NCBI GenBank assembly: GCA_964411505.1
Contig: CAYPLH010000017.1
Span: 1-64,000, forward strand
Source of the DNA: CAYPLH01 sp964411505
GTDB taxonomy: Bacteria; Bacillota; Clostridia; CAYPLH01; DUMO01
DNA length: 64,000 nt
Reading direction: 5' to 3'
Each line of letters opens with the position of its first letter. The stretch's first letter is position 1. A model generated the notes under the pieces. That model saw only the letters and a list, made by a program, of their open reading frames with translations. It had not been told where the DNA came from and did no database searches. Below, in pieces: positions 15,719 to 23,705 of this stretch. The translations under genes were made by a program, and so were the position numbers.

Positions 15719-15840
15719 GGAGCAAGGCAAAATTCCTCGGAGAAGGTGTGCCGATTTTATTTAGGTGTACCCATGAGGTAGTGCTATTTTTATAAATAAG
15801 TGCGAAAAAGCCCTATTTCAAGCCATTTTTGGGCATAAAA

Positions 15841-15889
15841 TAAGAACGCTAATTTTGATAACCACTGTATCAAAATTAGCGTTCTTATA
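15841..15889 (-). terminator. Terminator after tmRNA (19-bp perfect stem)
   Basis: TAAGAACGCTAATTTTGAT (15841-15859) and its exact reverse complement (15869-15887) form a 19-bp stem with a 9-base loop just 3' of ssrA. A TTATTTTAT run follows on the minus strand. It may work in both directions. Confidence 0.8.
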
Positions 15890-16275
15890 TGGTGGAGGCG
15901 AGGAGAGTCGAACTCCTGTCCGAAACCGTATCCACGCAAGCTTCTCCGGGTGCAGCCTGTAATTTAATATTCCCTAGCATGATCCCCTACAGACAGGGTA
16001 ACATGTTCGGTATCCTTTAAATCGACCAAAGCTCAAGGCTAACACTTTGGCAGTTCCAGCGCTTAACCTTCCCGCGCAGAAGGCCTGACTTAATGACGCC
16101 AGCTACCCGAGGTGCAGGAACCCCGGACTGACGGGCTACCTAATTAGGCAGCTGCTAAAGCGTAATTATCGTTTTTAGCGTTTATTTTTAAGTTTCTCGT
16201 TTTTTAAAGAGGCCTACGAGAATCCTCTACCCGCTACTTGGGTCTCAACAATCCCGTCGAAACCTTTACGCCCCC
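15890..16275 (-). ncRNA. ssrA: tmRNA (ssrA)
   Basis: The 5' end GGGGGCGTAAAGGTTTCGAC and the 3' end TCGACTCTCCTCGCCTCCACCA-type acceptor with encoded CCA form the tRNA-like domain of a transfer-messenger RNA. The tag reading frame gives AKNDNYALAAA followed by TAA, with the resume codon GCT. It frees stalled ribosomes and tags the unfinished protein for proteolysis, for which clpXP and lon-like genes are in this window. smpB, its partner, lies 246 bases upstream on the same strand. Confidence 0.97.
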
Positions 16276-16521
16276 ATATTAAATTTTCAAATTACGTTAT
16301 ATCCAATTAGCTTTACTAAATTCCTTATATAAAAATCTTAATTTAACTTTTTGCTTCTCTGATAATACTCTTCACTTATTACCACAAAATCCGATACTTA
16401 AAACCACTTTTTATGTTAGTATAAGCATCTATTACAAACTAGGTTACATATGCGAGCAGCAAGTAAAATTTGCAACTGCTACTTTCAAAAATGCAAGAGA
16501 ATAGGTTTGTCACAACAATCC

Positions 16522-16983
16522 TTAATAGTTCTCCTTTATCTTCCTGTCAATATCCCTTTGGGCATCCCGAGCTGCAATGTCAGCTCTTTTGTCAAAAAGC
16601 TTCTTTCCTTTTGCCACACCAAGTTCCACTTTGACCTTTCCATGGTTAAAATAAAGCTTTAACGGAACCAGTGTCAGCCCTTTTTGCTGAGTTAAACCAG
16701 TGAGTTTGTTTATCTCATATTTGTGTAAGAGCAGCTTCCTGTCCCTTTCAGGATCTTTGTTAAATATGTTTCCCTGTTCATAAGGACTTATGTGCATTCC
16801 AATAATAAAAATTTCGCCTTTATTAATAGTCGCATAGCTGTCCTTAAAATTGACCTTCCCTTGCCGTATTGACTTCACTTCAGTTCCTGAAAGCTCAATT
16901 CCTGCTTCATAGGTTTCCTCTATATAATACTCATGTCGTGCTTTTTTGTTATGCACAATTACCTTAACATCTTCTTTAGCCAT
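16522..16983 (-). CDS. smpB: SsrA-binding protein SmpB
   Basis: SmpB binds the tRNA-like part of tmRNA and places it in the stalled ribosome. The protein shows the family core NKKARHEYYIEETYEAGIEL and SGTEVKSIRQGKVNFKDSYA, plus the basic C-terminal tail DRKIKENY that acts in the mRNA channel. I start it at ATG 16983 (153 aa) because homologues begin MA-K; a GTG at 16998 is an alternative. Both have weak ribosome sites. It directly precedes ssrA. Confidence 0.95.
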   Translation of the reverse strand: MAKEDVKVIVHNKKARHEYYIEETYEAGIELSGTEVKSIRQGKVNFKDSYATINKGEIFIIGMHISPYEQGNIFNKDPERDRKLLLHKYEINKLTGLTQQKGLTLVPLKLYFNHGKVKVELGVAKGKKLFDKRADIAARDAQRDIDRKIKENY

Positions 16984-16999
16984 CTCTTCTTCTGTCACA

Positions 17000-17320
17000 C
17001 TCCATTAAAAGAATGCTCTATTATTTATCCTAATGCTTACACAGACAAAAATAACCCTTTTAATGGGCTATAACGTCAAAAAGTTATTTTCAATTAACAT
17101 CAGCTTTCCGACAAAAATCTGTTTTAAAAGCTGATTTAATTACTATTACATTATAACAAATTTAAAACCTATGTCAAGTGCTATGCAGCTTTTATTATCG
17201 ACCTCTTTTTAGTTCATATGGTACTATATTCCATGTGCCAAGTAGATATGATATGTGTGTAGTGGAAAGCCAATTGGCTTTATTCAGTTACTGCACACAT
17301 ATCATTATAAACTTATTTAA
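17000..17320. other. Spacer upstream of smpB, end of lipoprotein operon
   Basis: This stretch carries a 58-bp inverted repeat (17248-17305, listed separately) just beyond the lipoprotein stop, and an AT-rich region that should hold the smpB promoter. No gene is seen. Confidence 0.5.
17248..17305. repeat. Short deletion copy of MITE family 1
   Basis: The ends ATGATATGTGTGTAGT and, inverted, ATGATATGTGTGCAGT match the ends of the 210-bp elements at 29.8, 38.3 and 43.9 kb. GCCAATTGGCTTTATT inside matches one subterminal part. The middle 150 bp is missing. It may act as a terminator hairpin for the lipoprotein gene. Confidence 0.75.
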
Positions 17321-18787
17321 TCAATCTTCAGGTAGGAGTACTAAATTTCTCTTGGCATGTTCTGATGCATTAATCGTAATGCCGCTTCCAGTCACGTTCT
17401 CCAGTGAATTATTTTTTTCATTGGCAAAAATATCATATATCTTATATTCTGTATTGCCATCATCACCTGTACCAGTGTCTATTGTAAGACCATCCACCAC
17501 AACATTTTTTAGTGTTGTACCAGTTGCATTAACTGCTAGAGCTCCTATAGTTACCGGTATTCCAGCTCTTACACTGGATTTTATAACAAGGTTTTCAAAT
17601 GTTACATTTTCAATATAAGCATCTTTAAGCGAAGCAAATATACCACCTGCTTTACTTTCATCTTGATCAAGCTTTCTGCTCAATATATTAATACTAATGT
17701 TTTTTAATCTAAATCCGTTGCCGAAAATCTTGCCGCTAAAATTATCAATCATTTCCACAGTGAGACCTTCAAAATCTATATCATTTTCAAGTATATAACC
17801 ATCAATAGGTTTACCTGCTGTATCCATTCCTGTAAACCCGTACTTGCTAGCTGTTTTGAGCTGCTCTGGTCTGTTTATTCGAAGATAATTACCTTCAATA
17901 TATTTTAAGTGAACAACCTTATCCGAGGTGTTTTTTTCATATTGAATAATTGAATTTTCAATTATCTCATCTTTTCTAGCTCGAATTTGTTTCCTAATAT
18001 TATCATCATCAGTTGTTAATTCATAGCCAAGCTTATTTATATATAAATCTGATGTATCCCTCAATACTTCTTCAGTGCTTTCCTGAGCTTCTACATAATC
18101 TATCTTTCTAAAATAATCAGCGAATTCATCGTAAAGCTGCGCATAAACATCAGCATCCGATGGAATCAGCTCCTCATGAGTATATTCTGTAAAATCATAG
18201 GCTTTAGTGCATGCCTTATCCTGATAATAACCAAAAAATGTGAAATTATCCTTTGCTATTAGCTTCACCACCGCATCTGACAATTTCTGAACTGGTGAAC
18301 TTGTAGTAATATTTTTTGAAAACATCACTTTGTCTGTAGCAGTATCTATATATTCAACTTTACCCTGTGATATCCATCTAGCATAGATTTTCATATCACC
18401 GTGCACCCTGTCTTCATCAAAATCCCATCTGTCTTCGGCTTTAAAGGAATAACCAATGACATTCCCATTTGTATCCAGTATATCCTCTTTGTCAGTATAC
18501 CACCCCGCAAGTATATATCCATCCTTAACAGGCTGAATAAGCATATTTGTGGTTCCTGAAGGTTCAAATACATACGAATTCTCCATGTAATACGTATCAC
18601 GAATCTCACGTGAATTTATAATCCCACCAAGAGAATCATATAACACGTTGCAATTATAATGCCAATCACCTGGATCAATACCCGACTCTACACTTGAGCA
18701 TGCTGAGGTGAGCACAATTCCTGCTATCAGAATTCCTATAGTTATAATTCGATATAAAATCTTTGCTTTTAACCTTGCTCTTACCAT
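17321..18787 (-). CDS. Lipoprotein with InlB-type repeat and beta-helix-like end
   Basis: A signal peptide ends in the lipobox LTSACSS, with lipidated Cys at about residue 30, so the 488-aa protein is anchored outside the membrane. Residues 48-140 carry a Listeria-Bacteroides-like repeat (VKDGYILAGWYTDKE, MKIYARW), and another follows (NFTFFGYYQDKAC, DVYAQLYDE). The last 180 residues (ENDIDFEGL, NGFRLKNISI, IENVTFENLVIKSS) look like a right-handed beta-helix of the GLUG/pectate type. It is the last gene downstream of the opp genes. A role in binding substrate or wall is likely but unproven. Confidence 0.75.
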   Translation of the reverse strand: MVRARLKAKILYRIITIGILIAGIVLTSACSSVESGIDPGDWHYNCNVLYDSLGGIINSREIRDTYYMENSYVFEPSGTTNMLIQPVKDGYILAGWYTDKEDILDTNGNVIGYSFKAEDRWDFDEDRVHGDMKIYARWISQGKVEYIDTATDKVMFSKNITTSSPVQKLSDAVVKLIAKDNFTFFGYYQDKACTKAYDFTEYTHEELIPSDADVYAQLYDEFADYFRKIDYVEAQESTEEVLRDTSDLYINKLGYELTTDDDNIRKQIRARKDEIIENSIIQYEKNTSDKVVHLKYIEGNYLRINRPEQLKTASKYGFTGMDTAGKPIDGYILENDIDFEGLTVEMIDNFSGKIFGNGFRLKNISINILSRKLDQDESKAGGIFASLKDAYIENVTFENLVIKSSVRAGIPVTIGALAVNATGTTLKNVVVDGLTIDTGTGDDGNTEYKIYDIFANEKNNSLENVTGSGITINASEHAKRNLVLLPED

Positions 18788-18928
18788 TGTTGTTCTACTT
18801 CCCCCTTAACATCGTGAAATTATAAAAATTCCTTAAACTCATGTCCATCCTCACTCACGAAGCATTTAATAAAAGCTCGCAGTGCAATTTTGATATATTA
18901 ATCGCGATGAATCGTATGTTAAATTTAC

Positions 18929-19210
18929 CTATTTAAGCCAAACCTTAATGCAAAAAAGGATCAATAACGCAAGTAATCCAAAAAAGACAATGCCAAAAAG
19001 GAGATATGAAGAACCTATGCCAGCTACTACCTTTAATAGCTCTCCTTTGGAGAGCTTTATGGTTTCCTTTTCATCATTCTTTCTTCTGGATTTATCTAAA
19101 TCAAATCGTCTATAAATTGAACGTGGCACGCCGTCAATATGCATATCTGCAATCACACGACCATCATCCAAATCATCCTTCCGCGGTTTTTTTAGTCCTT
19201 TTTTTAGCAT
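18929..19210 (-). CDS. Small membrane protein, opp operon
   Basis: This 93-residue protein has a charged N-terminal half (DDLDDGRVIADMHIDGVPRS) and one or two hydrophobic segments at the C-terminus (SYLLFGIVFFGLLALLILFC), so it is likely a tail-anchored membrane protein facing the cytoplasm. ATG 19210 follows AAGGGAGCATATT and lies 11 bases after the oppF stop, showing it belongs to the operon. I do not recognise a named family. It may tune or assemble the transporter. Confidence 0.65.
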   Translation of the reverse strand: MLKKGLKKPRKDDLDDGRVIADMHIDGVPRSIYRRFDLDKSRRKNDEKETIKLSKGELLKVVAGIGSSYLLFGIVFFGLLALLILFCIKVWLK

Positions 19211-19221
19211 AATATGCTCCC

Positions 19222-20223
19222 TTATTCCTGACCATACAGGTGACATGCAACTATATGCCCATCTTCGATTTCCTTTAACTCTGGAACCTTCTGTGAACAA
19301 ATACTCATACAGCTTGCGCATCTTGTACGAAATTTACATCCCGAAGGTGGATTAACTGGGCTTGGGATGTCCCCTGTCAGTATGATACGATTCGTTTTTA
19401 TATCTGGATCAGATACCGGCACCGCTGATAATAAAGCTTTTGAATAGGGGTGCAGTGGATTATCGAAAACTCGGCGCTTATCGCCTATTTCCATCATACT
19501 TCCAAGATACATGACACCGATTGTGTCTGATATATGCTCAACAACCGACAAATCATGTGATATAAATAAATACGTATAGCCAAACTGATCCTGAAGATCC
19601 ATCATCAGATTTATTATCTGTGCTTGTATTGAAACATCAAGCGCACTTACAGGTTCATCGCAGATAATAAACTTTGGGTTTAGTGCAACAGCCCTTGCTA
19701 TGCTTACCCTCTGCCTCTGTCCACCAGAAAACTCATGGGGATAGCGATAAAAATATTGAGGAGGAAGTCCGCAATCATTCATAACCTTGAGTATATATGA
19801 TCTGTACTGAGCTTTAGGCACGATGTTATGTTCCCGCACCGCTTCACCAATAATCTCCCCAACAGGAAGACGTGGTGAAAGACTCGAATAAGGATCTTGA
19901 AAGATCATCTGCATTTGAGGACGAAGTTTTCTTAAGTTACGAGGTGATATTTGGGCAAGATCCTTGCCATCAAACAAAACCTGCCCAGCTGTGACTTCGT
20001 GAAGTCGCAATATTGTACGCCCCACAGTAGTCTTTCCACAGCCTGATTCACCAACCAAACCCATTGTTGTCCCACGCTTTATAGTAAAAGAAACATCGTC
20101 AACTGCCTTAACAAAAGCTCTTCCCTTGCCAAGGGTAAACCTGGATATGGGATAATACTTTTTAAGATTATTTACAATTAAAATATTGTCATTATTATTT
20201 GTATGGTTTCTGTCAATTTCCAT
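19222..20223 (-). CDS. oppF: Oligopeptide ABC transporter ATP-binding protein OppF
   Basis: Residues about 10-265 form the ABC ATPase with Walker A GLVGESGCGKTTVGRT, Q-loop QMIFQDPYSSLSPR, signature HEFSGGQRQRVSIARA, Walker B FIICDEPVSALD and the H-loop LFISHDLS. The C-terminal Cys-rich extension GCKFRTRCASCMSIC is the OppD/DppF family iron-sulfur-like motif. It energises peptide uptake together with OppD. It starts 12 bases after oppD. A typical length of 333 aa supports function. Confidence 0.93.
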   Translation of the reverse strand: MEIDRNHTNNNDNILIVNNLKKYYPISRFTLGKGRAFVKAVDDVSFTIKRGTTMGLVGESGCGKTTVGRTILRLHEVTAGQVLFDGKDLAQISPRNLRKLRPQMQMIFQDPYSSLSPRLPVGEIIGEAVREHNIVPKAQYRSYILKVMNDCGLPPQYFYRYPHEFSGGQRQRVSIARAVALNPKFIICDEPVSALDVSIQAQIINLMMDLQDQFGYTYLFISHDLSVVEHISDTIGVMYLGSMMEIGDKRRVFDNPLHPYSKALLSAVPVSDPDIKTNRIILTGDIPSPVNPPSGCKFRTRCASCMSICSQKVPELKEIEDGHIVACHLYGQE

Positions 20224-20234
20224 AGTGGTTTACT

Positions 20235-21449
20235 TTACTCCTTTGCATTCTCTTCATCTATATTCTCTTCATCACGAAGGCTACTTTCATTATACAAATG
20301 GCAAGATGCGAAATGTGTCGATGAAAACTGGATCATTTCAGGATAATCTTTCGAGCATATATCTATACACTTGTCACATCTATTATAAAAATAGCAGTGA
20401 TCTGGCATATTAATTGGGTTAGGAACCTGCCCCTTAATACTAAAAAGACGATTTCCCTGTATCTTGTTACTTGGTTTCGACATCATAAGCCCAATAGTAT
20501 ATGGGTGCTTAGGATTGTGAAAAATTTCCCTGACAGTACCCTTTTCAATAATCCTTCCAGCGTACATAACAACTACATAGTCTACCGTTTCTGCTATAAC
20601 GCCAAGATCATGTGTAATCAGCATAATACTGCCATTGATCTTGTCCTTCACGTTTCTTAAAAGTTCCAGTATCTGCGCTTGGATAGTGACATCTAATGCT
20701 GTTGTAGGTTCATCCGCAACAATCAATCTTGGGTTACATAAAAGAGCCATTGCAATCATCACGCGCTGACGCATACCACCGGACAACTCGTGGGGATAGC
20801 TATTATATATCTTGTCTACCATAGCTATACCAACTTGGTTCATTAACTCTTTGGTTCTTGCCCTAGCTGACTCTGCAGTTGATCCTTTTTCATGCAGGAG
20901 TATAACTTCATCCATCTGCTCACCAATTTTAAAAACAGGATTTAAGCTTGTCATTGGTTCCTGAAATATCATAGCTATATCTTTGCCACGAATTTTATTC
21001 ATTTCGTTTTGTGGTACTTTGGTAACCTCATAGCATTTGCCATCCTTTGCCTGATAACGGATGCTTCCGCCTACAATCTGCCCCTGCGGAGCTTGTACAA
21101 GCTTCATAAGTGATAAACTGGTTACCGACTTTCCACATCCTGATTCACCAACTACACCAACAATTTTCCCTTGTGGAATATCAAAAGATACTCCATTGAC
21201 GGCTTTGACTGTCCCTACATCTGTAAAAAAGTAGGTGTGTAAATCTTCGAATTCGACAACGTTTGAAGTATCCCTCATTGTAGTAAGATATTCCGCTTCA
21301 GGAACATTTTTTCTGGTCTTGTTTTTCTCAAATTCCCTTATAATTTTATTGTTTTCCCTGCTTATTCGGTTCTCCTCACGAAGTGTCAAGTACTGTGTAT
21401 CGTCAACACCTTCTATCTTTTTGCGTTTAAATAGTTCTCGTATTCCCAT
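20235..21449 (-). CDS. oppD: Oligopeptide ABC transporter ATP-binding protein OppD, N-terminally extended
   Basis: The ABC core has Walker A GVVGESGCGKSVTSLS, signature HELSGGMRQRVMIAMA, Walker B LIVADEPTTALD and LITHDLGV, with the C-terminal Cys motif CYFYNRCDKCIDIC. Unlike ordinary OppD (about 330-350 aa), it carries about 60 extra residues at the front, charged and helical (LREENRISRENNKIIREFEK). ATG 21449 lies 9 bases past oppC. The extension may contact the permease or the small membrane protein (inference). Confidence 0.92.
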   Translation of the reverse strand: MGIRELFKRKKIEGVDDTQYLTLREENRISRENNKIIREFEKNKTRKNVPEAEYLTTMRDTSNVVEFEDLHTYFFTDVGTVKAVNGVSFDIPQGKIVGVVGESGCGKSVTSLSLMKLVQAPQGQIVGGSIRYQAKDGKCYEVTKVPQNEMNKIRGKDIAMIFQEPMTSLNPVFKIGEQMDEVILLHEKGSTAESARARTKELMNQVGIAMVDKIYNSYPHELSGGMRQRVMIAMALLCNPRLIVADEPTTALDVTIQAQILELLRNVKDKINGSIMLITHDLGVIAETVDYVVVMYAGRIIEKGTVREIFHNPKHPYTIGLMMSKPSNKIQGNRLFSIKGQVPNPINMPDHCYFYNRCDKCIDICSKDYPEMIQFSSTHFASCHLYNESSLRDEENIDEENAKE

Positions 21450-21457
21450 TGTTTTAC

Positions 21458-22507
21458 CTACCTTTTCATCCTTGGATCAAATGCGTCTCTAAGACCATCA
21501 CCGATAAAGCTAAAGCCTAATACCGTGATAACAATTAATATACCTGCAGGAACCCACATGTTAGGATAACTTGCAAGTATCTCCTGCCCTTTTGATGGAT
21601 CGGCTAGTGCAATCATTGACCCCCATGCTGCCCTGGGGAATGGAACGCCTAATCCTAAATAAGAAAGAGTGGACTCATAAAGTATAACACCGCCAAGACC
21701 TAAAGTTGCACTCACAATCAACTGAGGCATTGTATTAGGAACTAGATGCCTAAATATCTTATGCATAGTCTTGATACCAGTAGTCTCGGCTGCCATCATA
21801 AATTCCTGCTCTCTTAGCATTAAAATCTGTCCCCTGACTATGCGAGCAGCTCCCGTCCATCCCATCAATGTAATAAACGCCATTAGATAATATATCCTAT
21901 GTTCAGCAGGTATTGATTCAATTGAAGATATTGTTGCCGAAAGTATTAACAAAATTGGAAGACCAGGGAGTGATGCAAAAATATCCACAATCCTCATGAT
22001 TAACTGATCTACCCATTTCCCAAAATATCCTGCCAATCCTCCTAGAATGACTCCAATGAAGATTTCTAAAAAGATGACAATGAAAGAAATTATCAATGAT
22101 ATCCTTCCACCATACATTAGGCGTGTAAATATATCAAAACCTGATGTATCGGTACCAAGCCAGTGTTCTGAAGATATTGGCGCTTTAAAAAGAACAACTG
22201 TCTTTGATTTATCAAAATAGGTGTATGTTTTTCCGTCTGGACCAGTAAAATCTGCAGTAGTCACCATGTCTGAAACGCGCTCTATTCTAAAAACTTGAGT
22301 TTCCTTATAACCCCATGTCGCATCAATAATCATAGGTCCAATGAATGAAAAGGCAAACACAAAGATAATCATAATAAGTCCTGCAACAGACAGTTTGCTT
22401 TTAAAAAAACGTTTAGCAACCATTCTTCCAGGTGAAATAACTCTAAAATTCTGCTCTAATACTGCTTCGTCATTAAAATCTGTGTAACTTTGTTCAGTCT
22501 GCAACAT
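21458..22507 (-). CDS. oppC: Oligopeptide ABC transporter permease OppC
   Basis: The inner-membrane permease has an N-terminal span (LIMIIFVFAFSFIGPMI) and four or five further spans. The EAA loop MMAAETTGIKTMHKIFRHLVPN docks onto the ATPases; FIGDGLRDAFDPRMKR is the typical C-terminus. Between span 1 and the core, an external stretch of about 60 residues (TTADFTGPDGKTYTYFDKSK) is longer than usual and may meet the large binding protein. GGGGGGGAT is the ribosome site region upstream. Confidence 0.92.
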   Translation of the reverse strand: MLQTEQSYTDFNDEAVLEQNFRVISPGRMVAKRFFKSKLSVAGLIMIIFVFAFSFIGPMIIDATWGYKETQVFRIERVSDMVTTADFTGPDGKTYTYFDKSKTVVLFKAPISSEHWLGTDTSGFDIFTRLMYGGRISLIISFIVIFLEIFIGVILGGLAGYFGKWVDQLIMRIVDIFASLPGLPILLILSATISSIESIPAEHRIYYLMAFITLMGWTGAARIVRGQILMLREQEFMMAAETTGIKTMHKIFRHLVPNTMPQLIVSATLGLGGVILYESTLSYLGLGVPFPRAAWGSMIALADPSKGQEILASYPNMWVPAGILIVITVLGFSFIGDGLRDAFDPRMKR

Positions 22508-22518
22508 AAATCCCCCCC

Positions 22519-23517
22519 CTAAGACAGTTTGACACGCGGATCAACAACCATGTACATCAGATCTGATAAGAGCATGCCTGAAACTGTAAGGATAGACAAA
22601 AACATGTTATAGCCCATAATAAATGGTATGTCGCCTTGCAGTGTTGCCCTTAAAGCCATGTAACCAATGCCAGGTATAGCAAAAACCGTTTCAGTTATCA
22701 TCGCTCCTCCAAAAAGACTAGGGAGCATACTCGAAAGGGAGGTTACCAGTGGTATCAACGTGTTTCTGAATGCATGCTTATAAACAACAGTAGTTTCAGA
22801 TAAGCCTTTAGCCCTAGCTGTCCTGATATAGTCAGAATTCAAAACTTCAAGCATGTTTGTCCTTGTGAATTTCATTGTACTACCAACATTGAGCACAGTT
22901 AAAACAGTAATAGGAAGCACAAGATGCCATGCTTTATCAAGGAAAATTCGTATGTGCGCATCCGGGGCAAAGACCTTAGTTGCGGTAGTTAGGCCTTGCA
23001 ATGGAAAAATTCCAAGTCTAATTGAAAAAACATTCATAAGCAGTGCTGCTAAAAAGAATGATGGCAAAGCAGTCCCAATCATGGCAAACACTGAAACAGT
23101 GTAGTCGTATGGGCCATATTGCCTCACTGCGGCTTTAACTCCCAGCGGAATGGCAATGATAATTTGAAGGATGTAGGAGATAAAAGCAATTATAAATGAA
23201 GTCCATACATATTCCCCCAAAACAGTCTTAACTGGTTTACCATATAAGAAAGAAAACCCCAAGTCACCTGTAAAGGTGCTTTTCAACCAGCTAAGATAGC
23301 TTTTTAATATTCCTATAATGCTTTTGTCTGAAAGACCATACAACTTTTTTAAGTGATTCACATCTTCCATGGTCATCGAACCATTTGCAAGCGCTGCTGC
23401 CGTTTGATTATCAATATAATCAGCTGGCATAAGCATGGAAAGCATATATATCAGTACTGAAACCCCAATAAGAATAAGCAATGCAAGAAGCAGCCGTTTA
23501 ATAATATAGTTCAACAT
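22519..23517 (-). CDS. oppB: Oligopeptide ABC transporter permease OppB
   Basis: Six hydrophobic spans, the start MLNYIIKRLLLALLILIGVS and the EAA loop ARAKGLSETTVVYKHAFRN identify OppB, the partner permease. The end LMYMVVDPRVKLS is characteristic. It stands 12 bases before oppC and 188 bases after oppA, with a long hairpin in that gap that may lower expression of the permease and ATPase genes relative to the binding protein. Confidence 0.93.
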   Translation of the reverse strand: MLNYIIKRLLLALLILIGVSVLIYMLSMLMPADYIDNQTAAALANGSMTMEDVNHLKKLYGLSDKSIIGILKSYLSWLKSTFTGDLGFSFLYGKPVKTVLGEYVWTSFIIAFISYILQIIIAIPLGVKAAVRQYGPYDYTVSVFAMIGTALPSFFLAALLMNVFSIRLGIFPLQGLTTATKVFAPDAHIRIFLDKAWHLVLPITVLTVLNVGSTMKFTRTNMLEVLNSDYIRTARAKGLSETTVVYKHAFRNTLIPLVTSLSSMLPSLFGGAMITETVFAIPGIGYMALRATLQGDIPFIMGYNMFLSILTVSGMLLSDLMYMVVDPRVKLS

Positions 23518-23605
23518 AATTATCCTCTATCTAATACTATAGTGAAAAATCCATTCGTTTATTGCTTATAATACACCTTGATTGATGTGCATTTTTTGCC
23601 GTAGT

Positions 23606-23678
23606 AATAACTATTGTGTAAGTTATGAGCACAAGGCTTGAACTCCAAGTCCAAGCCTTGCACTCCATAATAGTTATT
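23606..23678 (-). other. Intercistronic hairpin between oppA and oppB
   Basis: Outer arms AATAACTATT/AATAGTTATT (10 bp, perfect) enclose inner arms CAAGGCTTG/CAAGCCTTG (9 bp, perfect). No T-run follows, so it is more likely an mRNA-stabilising or processing hairpin than a terminator. Confidence 0.65.
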
Positions 23679-23705
23679 TGTGATCTAAAATCTTTTAGTA
23701 TTCTA

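Noticed and set aside
15890..15960. tRNA gene with CCA end
   Set aside because: It is the 3' half of the tmRNA tRNA-like domain.
18391..18609. Second frame within the lipoprotein gene
   Set aside because: It is a shadow of the lipoprotein CDS with no start signal of its own.
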